Part shown: positions 24,540 through 33,948 of the stretch, in pieces | Layout: the number at the start of each line of letters is the position of its first letter | Position numbering within the stretch: position 1 is the first letter of the stretch | NCBI GenBank assembly: GCA_015664885.1 | Contig: DQPL01000028.1 | Span: 1 to 63,763 of the forward strand | DNA: 63,763 nt | Source of the DNA: Gemmatimonadota bacterium | GTDB lineage: Bacteria; Gemmatimonadota; Gemmatimonadetes; Longimicrobiales; Gaopeijiaceae | Reading direction: 5' to 3' | Position numbers and translations under genes: made by a program | Notes under the pieces: model-generated | What the model was told of the DNA's origin: nothing | Seen by the model: only the letters and a program-made list of their open reading frames with translations | Database searches by the model: none

Positions 24540-26198
24540 TCATCTTCGTCCCCCCCACGGCACCTCGGGAAGCGTAGTGATTCCCAGCTCGCTCTTCTGC
24601 TCCTCTACCATCCGGCGCACGTCAGCCAGGAGTTCCTTTGCGTCGTAGACGATACCGTCCTTGATGGTCCAGAGAACGCCACCGACGCGCTCGGCCCTGC
24701 CCGTCTCGTCGTTGAGCCGGACCGCACCGGTCCCGTAGAGCACCTTCAGGTTCTGGATGGGATTCTCCCCCACAATGGCGAGGTCGGCCTTCATACCCGG
24801 CCGGAGGACCCCGAACTGGATACGCTCACCCTTCGGATCGAAGATGGCCTCGGCTCCGTGCAACGTGGCACCCCGGATCACCTCCAGAGGGTGGAAGCCG
24901 GCTTCCTGAAGGAGTTCCATCTCCTCGATGGTCGAGAAGCCGAAGAGGTTGTAGGTGAAGCCCGCGTCCGAACTCACGGTCACGCGGCCGCCGGCGTCCT
25001 TGTAGTCGTCGAGGAAGGCCATCCACACCCGGTAGAAGTTCTTCCACGTCAGCTCGGTCCATGTGGTCCAGTCGTAATAGTAGGATCCGTGGTTCACCCG
25101 ACTCGGCTGGTAGAAGTCCCAGAGCGACGGGAGCGTGTATTCGGCGTGCCAGTCGGCGTTGCGGGCCCGCATCACGTCCCGCGTCGCCAGGTATGCCGTC
25201 ATCGTGGGGTCGAGAATCAGCTCCAGTTCCAGGAACTCCTCGATGAGTGCGTTCCACTCCTCCGAGCCCTGCGGGTGGATCAAGTTCCACTGGCTGGCCA
25301 CCTGGCTGAAGCGCATTTGTTCGTCGTTGTTGATCTGATCCCGGGGCCAGGGCTGGACGTCATGATCGTCGTACAGAGCCTCGAAGAGCCCGTAGAAGTG
25401 GGTCACGTTGTCCAGGCCGATCCTCGCTGCGTCGCGGGCGTTCATGCGGGCAACGCCATCCTGTGCCAGGTGGGCGACCGTGCCGAGGCCGAACCTGTGC
25501 GCCTCGTCGATGAGCGCCTCCATGATGTCCGGGTCGTAGGCGACGAGCTTCAGTCCGTCGATTCTCGCGCCGTCGATCTCCTGTTCGGCGGCCCATCGTA
25601 CCCACGCACGTGCTGTCTCCGGCGCGTTGATTGGGCCGCCGGTCCAGCCCTCACCCTGGCCGGGTCGCACGAATACGTACATACGGGGCGCGGTGATCTC
25701 GTTCCGCGTGCTGCGCGCCTTCTCGCGTAGTGAGAATTCGAACGAGCCGTATCCGACGCCCCGGGTGGTTGTGATACCGTGGCCCATCCAGAGCTTGTAC
25801 ATGTACTCGGCGTCGGGCGCCTTCGGCACCCCTCCGGTGTGGACGTGGATGTCCACGAACCCAGGCATGGCGTACATACCTGTGGCGTCGATCTCCCGGG
25901 TCGCACCTCCTGGCCGGCGGCTCTCGTCGATGTCCACGAACGGGGTGCCGACGCCCCGGATCTGGACAATGCGATCCTCCTCGATGACGATGTCCACGGG
26001 TCCCTGAGGCGGGCTCCCGGCACCGTCGATGAGCGTCACCCCCCGGATGATGAGCCGGCCGAATGGGCCTTCTCCCCGGTTTCGGTCGGGGGCCTGCTCC
26101 ATCTGCTGCTGCGCCCGGGCCGGTGCTCCCATCGCCAGGGCCACGACGGCCGCGGCCGTAAGTGACATGAACGAGTGCTTTATCAAGTGAGTACTCAT
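24540..26198 (-). CDS. Secreted amidohydrolase
   Basis: 552 residues with a signal peptide (about 1-30, GAPARAQQQ). Metal-dependent amidohydrolase fold: MPGFVDIHVHTGG (HxH), later VAHLAQDG (His), VTHFYGL (His) and VSSDAGFTYN (catalytic Asp), then GVLRPGMKADLAIVGENP closing the small beta domain. An insertion of aromatic residues (HGSYYYDWTTWTELTWKNFY) may shape the substrate pocket. Substrate not deducible; imidazolonepropionase-like and prolidase-like enzymes share this pattern. ATG 26198 is preceded by GAGGAG. It lies downstream of the DPP4-like peptidase gene (218-base gap), so a peptide-degradation context is plausible. Confidence 0.85.
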   Translation of the reverse strand: MSTHLIKHSFMSLTAAAVVALAMGAPARAQQQMEQAPDRNRGEGPFGRLIIRGVTLIDGAGSPPQGPVDIVIEEDRIVQIRGVGTPFVDIDESRRPGGATREIDATGMYAMPGFVDIHVHTGGVPKAPDAEYMYKLWMGHGITTTRGVGYGSFEFSLREKARSTRNEITAPRMYVFVRPGQGEGWTGGPINAPETARAWVRWAAEQEIDGARIDGLKLVAYDPDIMEALIDEAHRFGLGTVAHLAQDGVARMNARDAARIGLDNVTHFYGLFEALYDDHDVQPWPRDQINNDEQMRFSQVASQWNLIHPQGSEEWNALIEEFLELELILDPTMTAYLATRDVMRARNADWHAEYTLPSLWDFYQPSRVNHGSYYYDWTTWTELTWKNFYRVWMAFLDDYKDAGGRVTVSSDAGFTYNLFGFSTIEEMELLQEAGFHPLEVIRGATLHGAEAIFDPKGERIQFGVLRPGMKADLAIVGENPIQNLKVLYGTGAVRLNDETGRAERVGGVLWTIKDGIVYDAKELLADVRRMVEEQKSELGITTLPEVPWGGRR

Positions 26199-26416
26199 GT
26201 CCGTGCTCCTCGTGGACGGGTTTTCAGTTCCCGGTGGGGGAAGGAGACATCTCCAAGGAAATGGACGCCCGCTCGGCGCTCCTTGAAGAAACCGCAGGGC
26301 TTTTCGCACGTCGGCGTTGTTGTTCCACCAACGATTTGCCCGTCCATGGAACGAAGGTATGCGCTACTTCGGGGCGGAGCATAAGCCGCCTGGCCGTTCC
26401 ATCCGCGGAACTACGG

Positions 26417-28693
26417 TCACGAGATGGTCTTGGAATCCGGAGGCATGTTCTCCTTCAGGTAGCGCGTCAAGAGTTCGTAGAGATGTCGGGTAGTGCCCGG
26501 CCCCTCGAAAATGCCATGGGTGCGGTTGGGGTATGCCATCATCGTAAAATGCTTGTTGCGCTCGATCATCGCGTTGATGAGCGCTTCCGAGCCCTGGTAG
26601 TGCACATTGTCGTCCCCCGTGCCATGGATCAGCAGGAGATCGCCGCTTAGTCCGTCCACGTGATGGATCGGCGATCCGCGTAGGTAGCCGTCAGCGTGCT
26701 CGTCGAGCGTGCCCGAGTACCGCTCCTGATAGATGGCATCGTAGTACCGCTGATCCGGAACCGGCGCGACGGACATGCCGGTCGCGTAGAGGTCGGGATA
26801 GCGGAACATCATGTTCAACGTCATGGAGCCCCCGCCGCTCCACCCCCACACGCCGATACGGTCGGGGTCTACGAAATCCCAACCGCGGATCACTCGGTTG
26901 GCGGCAGCCTGGTCGGCGGAAGCCAGCGTCCCGACGTCGCCGTGCACCGCCTTGCGCCACTCCCTACCTCGCGGCGCCGGCGTGCCCCGGTTGTCCACGC
27001 TAGCCACCAGGTACCCCTGCTGGGTGAGCATGAGGTGCCACAGGTAGCGCGCACTGCCCCAACGATCCGTCACCGTCTGGCCCGCCGGCTCGCCGTACAC
27101 GTAGAAAAGCAGTGGATACTTTTTCGTCGCGTCGAAGTCGGGGGGCTTCATGAGCCAGCCGTCGAGCTCCACATCGCCAACGTCCACCTTGAAGAACTCC
27201 ACCTCGTCTCTATCGAGGGTGTCTATTCTGCGGATCAATTCCGCGTTCGCCGCCATCGAGCGAACGCCCCGATGGTCAGGCAGTGAGACTAGGTCTACAG
27301 TGGACGGCACGCCGAACGCCGAGTGGGTGCGGAAGCCCCATCGGCCGTCCTGCGAAAGCTGGTACGAGTTCCAACCCGCGTCGTTCGGCGGTGTGAGGCG
27401 CTCGGGGTCGCCGGAGCCGTCCAGCCGGGAACGGTACAGATACCGCTGCGTCGCGTCATCGGGCGACGCGATGAAATAGAGCCAACCTCCCTCGCGGTCG
27501 ATGAGTTCGACGCTCTCCACGTCCATTGCCCAAGGTGTGACCAGTGTTTCCCCACCGCCGTCCCGCGATACGATATAGACATGCCGCCAACCATCCTTCT
27601 CACTCACCCAAGTGAATCGCTCCCCATCGTCCAGCCACAGCATGTCGTCCACTACATCTACCCACGCGGCATCGCGATCCGTGTGCACGGTAGCGGCGTT
27701 GCCGGATGATGCCTCCACGAGCATCACTTCGTTGGTGTTCTGTGCCCTGTTGAGGTGCTGAACCACGATCTCGTGCGAGTTGGCGGCCCATTCCATGCGA
27801 GCGATGTAGTTGTTCCGAGCGTCGCCAGGGATGCGCGCCCAGACCGTTTCTCCTCCGTCCGCGGGCACCACGCCGACACGGGCAGACGACAGAACCTCCC
27901 CTACCTTGGGATACGGGATGGAGGTGATCCTGGGGTAGAGAGAGTCGGTGTTGTTGATGAGCAGGAACTCCTTCACCCCCGACGCGTCGATCTGCCAGTA
28001 CGCGATATGCTGTCCGTCAGGGCTCCATCGGAAGCCGTCCTGGATGCCGAATTCCTCTTCGTAGGCCCAATCGAAGGTCCCGTTGATGAGCGTTTCAGAT
28101 CCCCCTTCGGTGAGCTTCGTGATGCTGCCATCGCTCAGGCGTTCGACGTAAACGTCATGGTCACGCACGTACGCCACTCGATCCGCCTGCGGCGAGAATT
28201 TCGCGAACATGAGGGTCGACTCATCAGCGTCACCCCCGACTTGCAGGAGACGTCCGTTTTCCAGGTCCAACACCCAGTAGTCGCCCCGGGAGTTGGTCCT
28301 CCAAACACGACGGGTGTTCGTATAGACTAGGAGCTTGGAGCCATCATCGGACCATTCGTAGTCGTCCAGAATGAGGGGACGGGAACCGCTCGAGGGGACG
28401 AGCCGCTCCGCCGCCACCAGGATCTCCCGCTCACCTGAAGCCGGATCGTACCGGACGATGTCCAGCCCGGGCGCTGTTGCCGAGCGCTCCACGGTCGTGT
28501 AGCCAGACCCGTCTGCCAGCCAGCGGGCGGGGCCGAAGCGCTCCGAGCTGAACTCCTGGGAGCTGAAGATACGCTCCAGGGTGAGCTGCCCCACCGACGC
28601 CTGGGCCGTGAGTCCGTCCGTCGCGGAGACCAGCAATGTGACGAAGACTGCGGCGAGAAAGCAGGCTTCCCTACGTCGTATGAGCTTCATCAT
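26417..28693 (-). CDS. Secreted S9 peptidase, DPP4-like
   Basis: 758 residues with a signal peptide (1-30). The N-terminal propeller has DYEWSDDGSKLLVYTNTRRVWR, FDWAYEEEF (the DW.YEEE motif that binds the peptide amino end in DPP4) and DGFRWSPDGQHIAYWQ. The catalytic alpha/beta-hydrolase domain has GWSGGGSMTLNMMFRYPD (nucleophile Ser; GWSYGG in eukaryotic DPP4), LIHGTGDDNVHYQ (Asp) and NRTHGIFEG (His). It should remove X-Pro or X-Ala dipeptides outside the cytoplasm. Alternative start at 28690. It sits between the D-aminoacylase-like and amidohydrolase genes on the same strand. Confidence 0.92.
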   Translation of the reverse strand: MMKLIRRREACFLAAVFVTLLVSATDGLTAQASVGQLTLERIFSSQEFSSERFGPARWLADGSGYTTVERSATAPGLDIVRYDPASGEREILVAAERLVPSSGSRPLILDDYEWSDDGSKLLVYTNTRRVWRTNSRGDYWVLDLENGRLLQVGGDADESTLMFAKFSPQADRVAYVRDHDVYVERLSDGSITKLTEGGSETLINGTFDWAYEEEFGIQDGFRWSPDGQHIAYWQIDASGVKEFLLINNTDSLYPRITSIPYPKVGEVLSSARVGVVPADGGETVWARIPGDARNNYIARMEWAANSHEIVVQHLNRAQNTNEVMLVEASSGNAATVHTDRDAAWVDVVDDMLWLDDGERFTWVSEKDGWRHVYIVSRDGGGETLVTPWAMDVESVELIDREGGWLYFIASPDDATQRYLYRSRLDGSGDPERLTPPNDAGWNSYQLSQDGRWGFRTHSAFGVPSTVDLVSLPDHRGVRSMAANAELIRRIDTLDRDEVEFFKVDVGDVELDGWLMKPPDFDATKKYPLLFYVYGEPAGQTVTDRWGSARYLWHLMLTQQGYLVASVDNRGTPAPRGREWRKAVHGDVGTLASADQAAANRVIRGWDFVDPDRIGVWGWSGGGSMTLNMMFRYPDLYATGMSVAPVPDQRYYDAIYQERYSGTLDEHADGYLRGSPIHHVDGLSGDLLLIHGTGDDNVHYQGSEALINAMIERNKHFTMMAYPNRTHGIFEGPGTTRHLYELLTRYLKENMPPDSKTIS

Positions 28694-28745
28694 CTTGCTG
28701 GCTCGGTTCGAGGCGATGCACCCGCGTAAACTAGTCGCTGAGGAT

Positions 28746-30413
28746 CTAGCGTCTCAGCAGCCGACCGGGACGTACGTCGACGAGCACGCCATCGTCGATG
28801 ACAGCCACGCCGTTCACGAAGACGTAGTCGATGCCCTCCGCGTAACGCATCGCATCTCCGAAGTCCGCGACATCCCGGATCGCATCGGGATCGAAGAGCA
28901 GGAGATCCGCAACCAAGCCGGGTGCGACGAGACCGCGGTCGTGGAGGCCCAGTCGCTGAGCAGCCATCGAGCTCATGCGCCGAACTGCATCTTCCAGACT
29001 GAGCGCACCGTCTTGCCGCACGTACTTGCGGATGACCCTCGGGAACGCTCCGAACGCGCGCGGGTGTGCGCTCGCCGACGTCGCCGGGTTCACGGGCGAA
29101 GCGTCGGTATCGATCATCACGTACTCAGCTGCCAGCGCCTGCCACTTCTGCTCCTCGTTCATGCTGCGCGGGTTCACGCTCACGCCGCGCGCCTGCACCA
29201 GGTCGAAGAAGGCGTTCCACGGGTCCGTTCCAAGGACCTCGGCCGCCCCCGCGATGGAGCGGTTGATCACGCGCTCGTCGACCGCGCGTGACGCTGACAC
29301 GATCAGCACGTTCTCCCAGTCCATGCCCACGTGGCGGTACCAGTTCTCCCAGTCGGCGGTCGTCTCGACTTCCCGTCGGAGCTCGGCACGCACCGCCGGA
29401 TCCGCGAGCGTCGCCAGAAACGCCGACGTTCCCTCCGCGTAATGCCGCGGATGCAGGAACGAGCCCAGCCCGATACCATTACGGATGTAAGGGTAGATAT
29501 CCGCGGTCACGTCCATGCCCGCAGTTCTGGCCGAGTCGATCAGCGCGAGCGCCTCGACCATCAGCGGCCAGTTCTCCTCGCCCGCCGCCTTCAGGTGGTA
29601 GATGTGCACCGGGACACCAGCCCCCTCACCGATCGTGATCGCCTCATGGATCGCGTCCAACACCGCATGGCTCTCGTTGCGCATGTGCGTGAAGTACGTG
29701 CCACCGTACTCTCCCGCGACCCGTGTCAACTCGATGAGCTCCTCCGTGCTCGCGTAGACTGCGGGCGGATAGATCAGCGAGGTCGAGACGCCGACCGCGC
29801 CGTCCTCCATCCCTTGGCGTACCAGCTCCTTCATCTGCTCGAGCTGCTCGGGCGTGGGCCGCACGTCGCGCTCTCCCAATACCACCCGGCGGACCTGCGT
29901 GAGACCCACGTTGTGCACGACGTTCAGCGGGATTCCGTATCGCTCCATCAATGCGAAGTACTCGGAGTAGGTACGCCACGTGAGGGTGTCGCCGTCTGCG
30001 ACCGCACCGTCGCCGAAGGTCTCGTCACTCTGCGGCGCAGGCGAGCCTCCCTCCCCCGACAGGTAGGTGGTGATGCCTTGCCTGAGCTTGCTCTCCGCAC
30101 TCGGTGGATCGGTGACGAGCACCAGGCTCGACTGGCCCATCATGTCGATGAAACCAGGGCTCACGACACGACCAGCCGCGTCGATCGTGCGCGTAGCCGG
30201 CCAGTCGTCCAGGTGACCGACTGCCGCGATCCGGTCACCACGAATGCCCACGTCACCGCGGAACCACGGGTTGCCCGCACCATCCACAATGCGGGCATCG
30301 GCGATCAGGACGTCGAGAGCACGGTCCTCCGCGGCGTCTTCCCGCCCCGGCGCGCAAGAGGCGGTCGAGATGGCGGCAGCGAAGACTGCTAGGGCAACGT
30401 AATAGCGCATCAC
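28746..30413 (-). CDS. D-aminoacylase-like amidohydrolase lipoprotein lacking the HxH motif
   Basis: 555 residues; lipobox STASC near residue 20. The order of motifs follows N-acyl-D-amino-acid deacylases: RIVDGAGNPWFRGDVGIRGD, SPGFID, YFTHMRNES (His), HIYHLKAAGEENW (His), MIDTDASPVNP (Asp) and GLVAPGLVADLLLFDP. Two usual metal sites are changed: the HxH after GFID reads MMGQSS, and the zinc-binding Cys loop (usually GNCG) reads SGEGG with Glu. This variant set is shared by a subgroup I recognise from related bacteria, so it may be a different activity rather than a dead enzyme. First of three minus-strand hydrolase genes. Confidence 0.85.
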   Translation of the reverse strand: MMRYYVALAVFAAAISTASCAPGREDAAEDRALDVLIADARIVDGAGNPWFRGDVGIRGDRIAAVGHLDDWPATRTIDAAGRVVSPGFIDMMGQSSLVLVTDPPSAESKLRQGITTYLSGEGGSPAPQSDETFGDGAVADGDTLTWRTYSEYFALMERYGIPLNVVHNVGLTQVRRVVLGERDVRPTPEQLEQMKELVRQGMEDGAVGVSTSLIYPPAVYASTEELIELTRVAGEYGGTYFTHMRNESHAVLDAIHEAITIGEGAGVPVHIYHLKAAGEENWPLMVEALALIDSARTAGMDVTADIYPYIRNGIGLGSFLHPRHYAEGTSAFLATLADPAVRAELRREVETTADWENWYRHVGMDWENVLIVSASRAVDERVINRSIAGAAEVLGTDPWNAFFDLVQARGVSVNPRSMNEEQKWQALAAEYVMIDTDASPVNPATSASAHPRAFGAFPRVIRKYVRQDGALSLEDAVRRMSSMAAQRLGLHDRGLVAPGLVADLLLFDPDAIRDVADFGDAMRYAEGIDYVFVNGVAVIDDGVLVDVRPGRLLRR

Positions 30414-30549
30414 TCAGCTCCAGAGCGGGGATCTCGACCGAGAATCGTATGGCACGCGTCGCGTCTCCAACAGGATCAGCCTTGCCGTGTCGAGGAGGCG
30501 TCGGCCGGGGAGCATAAGTCGGCCCAACCCCATGGGCGAGACATCGGTA

Positions 30550-30990
30550 GACGGAGCCGATACCCTATGTGCGCATCTATTCCTTCGCCGGCAGGCAACA
30601 CGGCCCGGGCGCCTTCCCAGCCGTTCAACGAAGTGGGCAGCAGCTGAGCAGCTCCAACGATTATTCTTGGTTCATGCGTAGTCTGCTGCTGGCCATGAAC
30701 CGATGGGGTACGGACGACTCGGCGCCGCCTGAGAGCAACTATCCGCGGATCAGCGACGGCGATCTCGTGCCCCCCAGCAGCTGGCCTTCCCACGGTTGCC
30801 GGCTATGGGCCAGCCGGCCGATCCGCACAAGGCCTACAGGGTGGACTACGGTCCCGAGTTCGCCACGAGGGGCACTGTCTCGATGGAGCCTCCAGGGGCA
30901 GCATAAGCGTTCCCATCACGGTCCCGCAGGTCGATTCCGACGGCAACGAGACGGGCAGGCTCAAGATGCCGGAAGTCCCGAGTGTGCCTC
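30550..30990 (+). pseudogene. Degraded alpha/beta-hydrolase-domain protein (middle fragment)
   Basis: Three frames in succession carry one protein family. Frame A: PYVRIYSFAGRQHGPGAF, SSNDYSWFMRSLLLAMNRW and YPRISDGDLVP. Frame B: PADPHKAYRVDYGPEFATRG, ending at a stop. Frame C: PITVPQVDSDGNETGRLKMP. The order and motifs fit the alpha/beta-hydrolase family with the motif AGRQH...DY.WVxRALL. At least two frameshifts and one stop are present, and both ends of the gene are missing. It lies upstream of AgcS in a region with no intact gene (30414-31206). Confidence 0.65.
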
Positions 30991-31008
30991 AGGCTCGTGG
31001 GTGCCCCC

Positions 31009-31170
31009 TTACTCCACCCTCTCAAACCTCAGATTCCGCACCCTCCCCGTCGTCAGTTCGAACCCGTCGACCCGCCCTCGGTCATCCCGAGTGAACTGGT
31101 AGCGCTGGCCCGCGTTGAACAGGTCGTCACCGGCCGGGTTCATCTCCCGGTCGGCGAACTTCCTCCTTAT
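31009..31170 (-). pseudogene. C-terminal remnant of a secreted hydrolase beta domain
   Basis: Reading leftward on the minus strand from about 31165 to a stop at 31009-31011, the frame gives KFADREMNPAGDDLFNAGQRY, QFTRDDRGRVDGFELTTGR and VRNLRFERVE. This pattern (FxRDxxGRVxGFxLxxGRVRxLxFER) ends many serine-hydrolase and peptidase genes in this phylum. No start or upstream domain is left. It overlaps nothing intact and supports the view that 30414-31206 is decayed sequence. Confidence 0.55.
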
Positions 31171-31206
31171 CCGCAATCATGCTGAGTAGCCGACCGTAGC
31201 ATCTCA

Positions 31207-32628
31207 CTAGCCACCCGTCGCCCCGTACCCACGCATCATAGGTCCCGTCCGGTCCATTACAGCCGTGGCATACGCTCGCTCCCCACTCAGTTCGTCGCGC
31301 ATCAGCGTCCTGAAGACGCCGCTCAGCGAGAGCATCGCCAGGAGGTTTGGGATGGCGGTGACGGCCACGGCGATGTTGGCGACCAACCACATGCGGTCCA
31401 CGTCGGCGACCCCCGCTACGGCGATGCCGGGCAGGAAATAGACCCAGCGCAGGACCCTGAAGGGGCCCTCACCCACAAGTGAGACGAAGCTCGTCTCGAA
31501 GTACACGTAGAAGCCGATCTGCGTCGACAGACAGAATGTGGCGATGGCCCCCGACACGATGAGGGCAGCGACCGATGGGGAGAACACCTCCGAGAACGCC
31601 ACCAGTAGCAGCTCGATGCCGGACTCACCGCTGGCCATCGCACCGGTGGACAGAATCGCGAGCGCCGTGATGGAGCAGATGACGATCGTATCGAAGAAGA
31701 CCTCGAAGGCGCCCCACACGCCTTGTTGGAACGGATGCTCCGTGTCGGCCGTCGCGTGCACCATGGGCGCGGTGCCCATGCCCGCCTCGTTGGAGAGCAT
31801 TCCCCGCGCCATACCCTGCTTGATGGCCTCACTCCCCGCGACACCCGCCACGCCCCCCACCCCGGCGACGGGTGAGAACGCATGTGAGAAGATCGAACCG
31901 AACACATCAGGTAGCGCCCCGGCGTTCACGATGACGACGACCAAGGCGCCGATGATGTACGCCACGGTCATGAGTGGTACCAAGCGTTCCGAAAAACGGC
32001 CAATCCGTCGAAGGACCCCGAGCACCACCAGGGCGGTGAGCACGGCCATCGCCCCAGTCACGACGTACGGGTTGATGTCATAGCTGGCGAGAAGCGCGCG
32101 CCCCACGGTGTGTGACTGGAGCATGGACGCCGCGAACACGGAGTTGATGAGCATCCCAGCGCTGAACAGCACGGCCAGAGGCGTCCACCCAAGCCCCCTG
32201 TGGATCGTCGACTGAGGGCCGCCCCGGAACTCGCCGTCGGCGCCACGCTCCCGGTAGTAGACGCCCAGGGTGATTTCCACCGTCTTGGACATCATTCCAA
32301 AGAACGCCAGCACCCACATCCAGAAGATGGCCCCCGCCCCGCCCACGGAGAGCGCGGTCGCGACGCCAGCCATGTTGCCCATCCCCACGGTCCCAGCCAG
32401 TGACGTAGCCGCCGCCTGAAAGGGCGTCAATTGCTGCCGCGCGGACCGGTCCGCGCTTGCAGCAAAACACCCCACCGTGCTCCGAAGGATGTAGCGGAAG
32501 CCAGTGAGCTGGAATACGCCCGAGGTCACGGTGAAGAAGACGGCAACCCCGGCCAGGAAGGCCATCGTCCACGGCCCCCACAGATACGAATCGATGATCG
32601 CTAGGGTCGCCAGCAGGGTGTCAGTCAT
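31207..32628 (-). CDS. AgcS-type sodium:alanine/glycine symporter
   Basis: 473 residues, about 10-11 membrane segments. Family hallmarks: TPFQAAATSLAGTVGMGNMAGVATAL in the first conserved block, FWMWVLAFFGMMSKTVEITLG, GMARGMLSNEAGMGTAPMVHATA (the NEAGMGTAP signature) and EVFFDTIVICSITALAI. The transporter should import Ala, Gly or a similar amino acid with Na+. A decayed second copy with the same upstream neighbour lies at 50684-51500. The start is supported by homology with that copy (MTDTLLATL in both); the ribosome site is weak. Confidence 0.92.
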   Translation of the reverse strand: MTDTLLATLAIIDSYLWGPWTMAFLAGVAVFFTVTSGVFQLTGFRYILRSTVGCFAASADRSARQQLTPFQAAATSLAGTVGMGNMAGVATALSVGGAGAIFWMWVLAFFGMMSKTVEITLGVYYRERGADGEFRGGPQSTIHRGLGWTPLAVLFSAGMLINSVFAASMLQSHTVGRALLASYDINPYVVTGAMAVLTALVVLGVLRRIGRFSERLVPLMTVAYIIGALVVVIVNAGALPDVFGSIFSHAFSPVAGVGGVAGVAGSEAIKQGMARGMLSNEAGMGTAPMVHATADTEHPFQQGVWGAFEVFFDTIVICSITALAILSTGAMASGESGIELLLVAFSEVFSPSVAALIVSGAIATFCLSTQIGFYVYFETSFVSLVGEGPFRVLRWVYFLPGIAVAGVADVDRMWLVANIAVAVTAIPNLLAMLSLSGVFRTLMRDELSGERAYATAVMDRTGPMMRGYGATGG

Positions 32629-32706
32629 CGGGGCACGTCTGAGGTTGAGTCATCGCGGCGATGGGCATCCTCGCATCCTAGACCTGGGGACGCCAGCGAT
32701 CCTGGG

Positions 32707-33105
32707 TCACGCGCCCAGGAGAACGAGCAGGATCGACAACGTCACCACAGATGCGGCCGAGGCGACCACCACGGTCCCCGCCGCCACATCCGATGCCGTC
32801 TGATAGCGGGCACCGAACAGGTAGACCATCGCGCCGCTCGGCATTCCCGCTATAACGACCACCACGGGAGCCCACGGAGTGCCGAGACCGAGGATCGGTA
32901 CGGCGATCACCTAGGCGAGGATCGGGTGCAGAATCAGCTTTAGGACCGCCAAGACAGACACCGGCCCGATCTGGCCCGTGAGCGGATAGCCGGCCAACGA
33001 GGCACGAGCCGCTTCGCGCCGATCTGGCCGATGGCCCCTAGGCGTAGCGCCAGGAAGCCCACCGCCATGACTCCGATCGTGCCTGCGAGGAGGGTCACTG
33101 GGACG
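32707..33105 (-). pseudogene. AEC-family (auxin efflux carrier-like) transporter remnant
   Basis: The C-terminal part (32707-32910) reads VIAVPILGLGTPWAPVVVVI, AGMPSGAMVYLFGARYQTAS and ASAASVVTLSILLVLLG, a typical end of AEC permeases. A TAG at 32911-32913 interrupts the frame after VLKLILHPILA. Further upstream, in another frame, lies VTLLAGTIGVMAVGFLALRLGAIG. The N-terminal half is missing. In the second copy (51284-51500) the stop is replaced by Trp (FSAWVIAV), showing that it arose after duplication. Confidence 0.75.
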
Positions 33106-33227
33106 GATCAGGTGAGGGGAGGACAGGGTTCCGCACTCGAAGGGAACGTGTTGTCTTTTGCACGGATGACCGACCCGCGAGTTTCGGGGTCGCCGTCCGC
33201 GGAAGCAACGTAGCCTCCCCAGGAAGA

Positions 33228-33938
33228 ATGCCGGAACGACACACAGCCGGGACCGATCCCGCCGTCATAGCCCATGTGATCGGCCAAACACCACGGCCCG
33301 ACCTCGCGACCGACCTACAACGTCGGTTTCCATCGACCCGGTTCCGAATCGTGGGAGCAATGGATGGCGTCCAACCGGAGGGGATCGCCCCTTTGGCGAT
33401 CGGCGGTCACCCGTTGGAGACCCTCCTCCGCGACGGGAATCGCGTGATTCTCGACGCCGGTTTCGTAGCTCCCCTCCTGCAGGATGCGATCGAGGCGCAC
33501 GACGCCGACGCCTCGGCGCATCTCATTCTCTGCGCAGGCCCCTTCCCCGAGCTCGCTGCACCCGCAACGCCATCCGGACACCGCACGCCCCTCATCCGCC
33601 CGTTCCACGTGGGCGTAGCCGAGTTCCGCAAACGAGGGCACCACCGGCTCGACCTCATGGTGCCGTTCGCCGCTCAGGCGGCTCCTGCCATGGAGAAGTG
33701 GGCCGAGGAGGGCTTCACGTGTCGCGTCCATGTGCTCGCCGAACGGCCGCTCGAACTGACCCTTCCCGCCTGGGTGTCGGGCCTGGTCGGAGAGGGTGAT
33801 GCAGAAGTGTTGGTCTTCGACTACGTTGGCTTCCCTTCCGCCACATTGGGGGAGGTCGCCGTCAGGATCGAGATTCCCGTGTTCGATCTAGGTCACCTCG
33901 CCTTGGACGAGCTGGAAAAGATCCTCAGCGACCCGTGA
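33228..33938 (+). CDS. AroM-family protein
   Basis: 236 residues, no signal peptide. The opening AHVIGQTPRPDLATDLQRRF, the LILCAGPFPEL strand, VGVAEFRKRGHHRLDLMVPFAAQ and the closing VFDYVGFPSATLGEVAVR match the AroM family (Asp/Glu racemase-like fold). AroM function is not known; distant relatives act as racemases or decarboxylases on amides and dicarboxylates. It opens a plus-strand operon with a cyclic amidohydrolase and a DHDPS-like aldolase (10-base and 20-base gaps), which suggests a role in ring-opened nitrogen compounds. AGGAAG precedes the start. Confidence 0.75.
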   Translation: MPERHTAGTDPAVIAHVIGQTPRPDLATDLQRRFPSTRFRIVGAMDGVQPEGIAPLAIGGHPLETLLRDGNRVILDAGFVAPLLQDAIEAHDADASAHLILCAGPFPELAAPATPSGHRTPLIRPFHVGVAEFRKRGHHRLDLMVPFAAQAAPAMEKWAEEGFTCRVHVLAERPLELTLPAWVSGLVGEGDAEVLVFDYVGFPSATLGEVAVRIEIPVFDLGHLALDELEKILSDP

Positions 33939-33948
33939 GTTCCCCTCG

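Noticed and set aside
24462-25730. Long plus-strand frame (422 codons) opposite the amidohydrolase gene
   Set aside because: It is a shadow of the minus-strand gene in high-GC sequence; its translation has no family features and the opposite strand has a complete amidohydrolase.
26199-26416. Possible riboswitch or small gene in the 218-base gap
   Set aside because: No conserved motif, hairpin or credible frame was found; left as plain intergenic sequence.
30476-30793. Minus-strand frame of 105 codons in the gap before AgcS
   Set aside because: It lies opposite the alpha/beta-hydrolase remnant, has no motif, and its start lacks a ribosome site.
33106-33227. Possible small gene between the AEC remnant and AroM
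   Set aside because: Short arginine-rich frames only; probably decayed sequence of the AEC gene.
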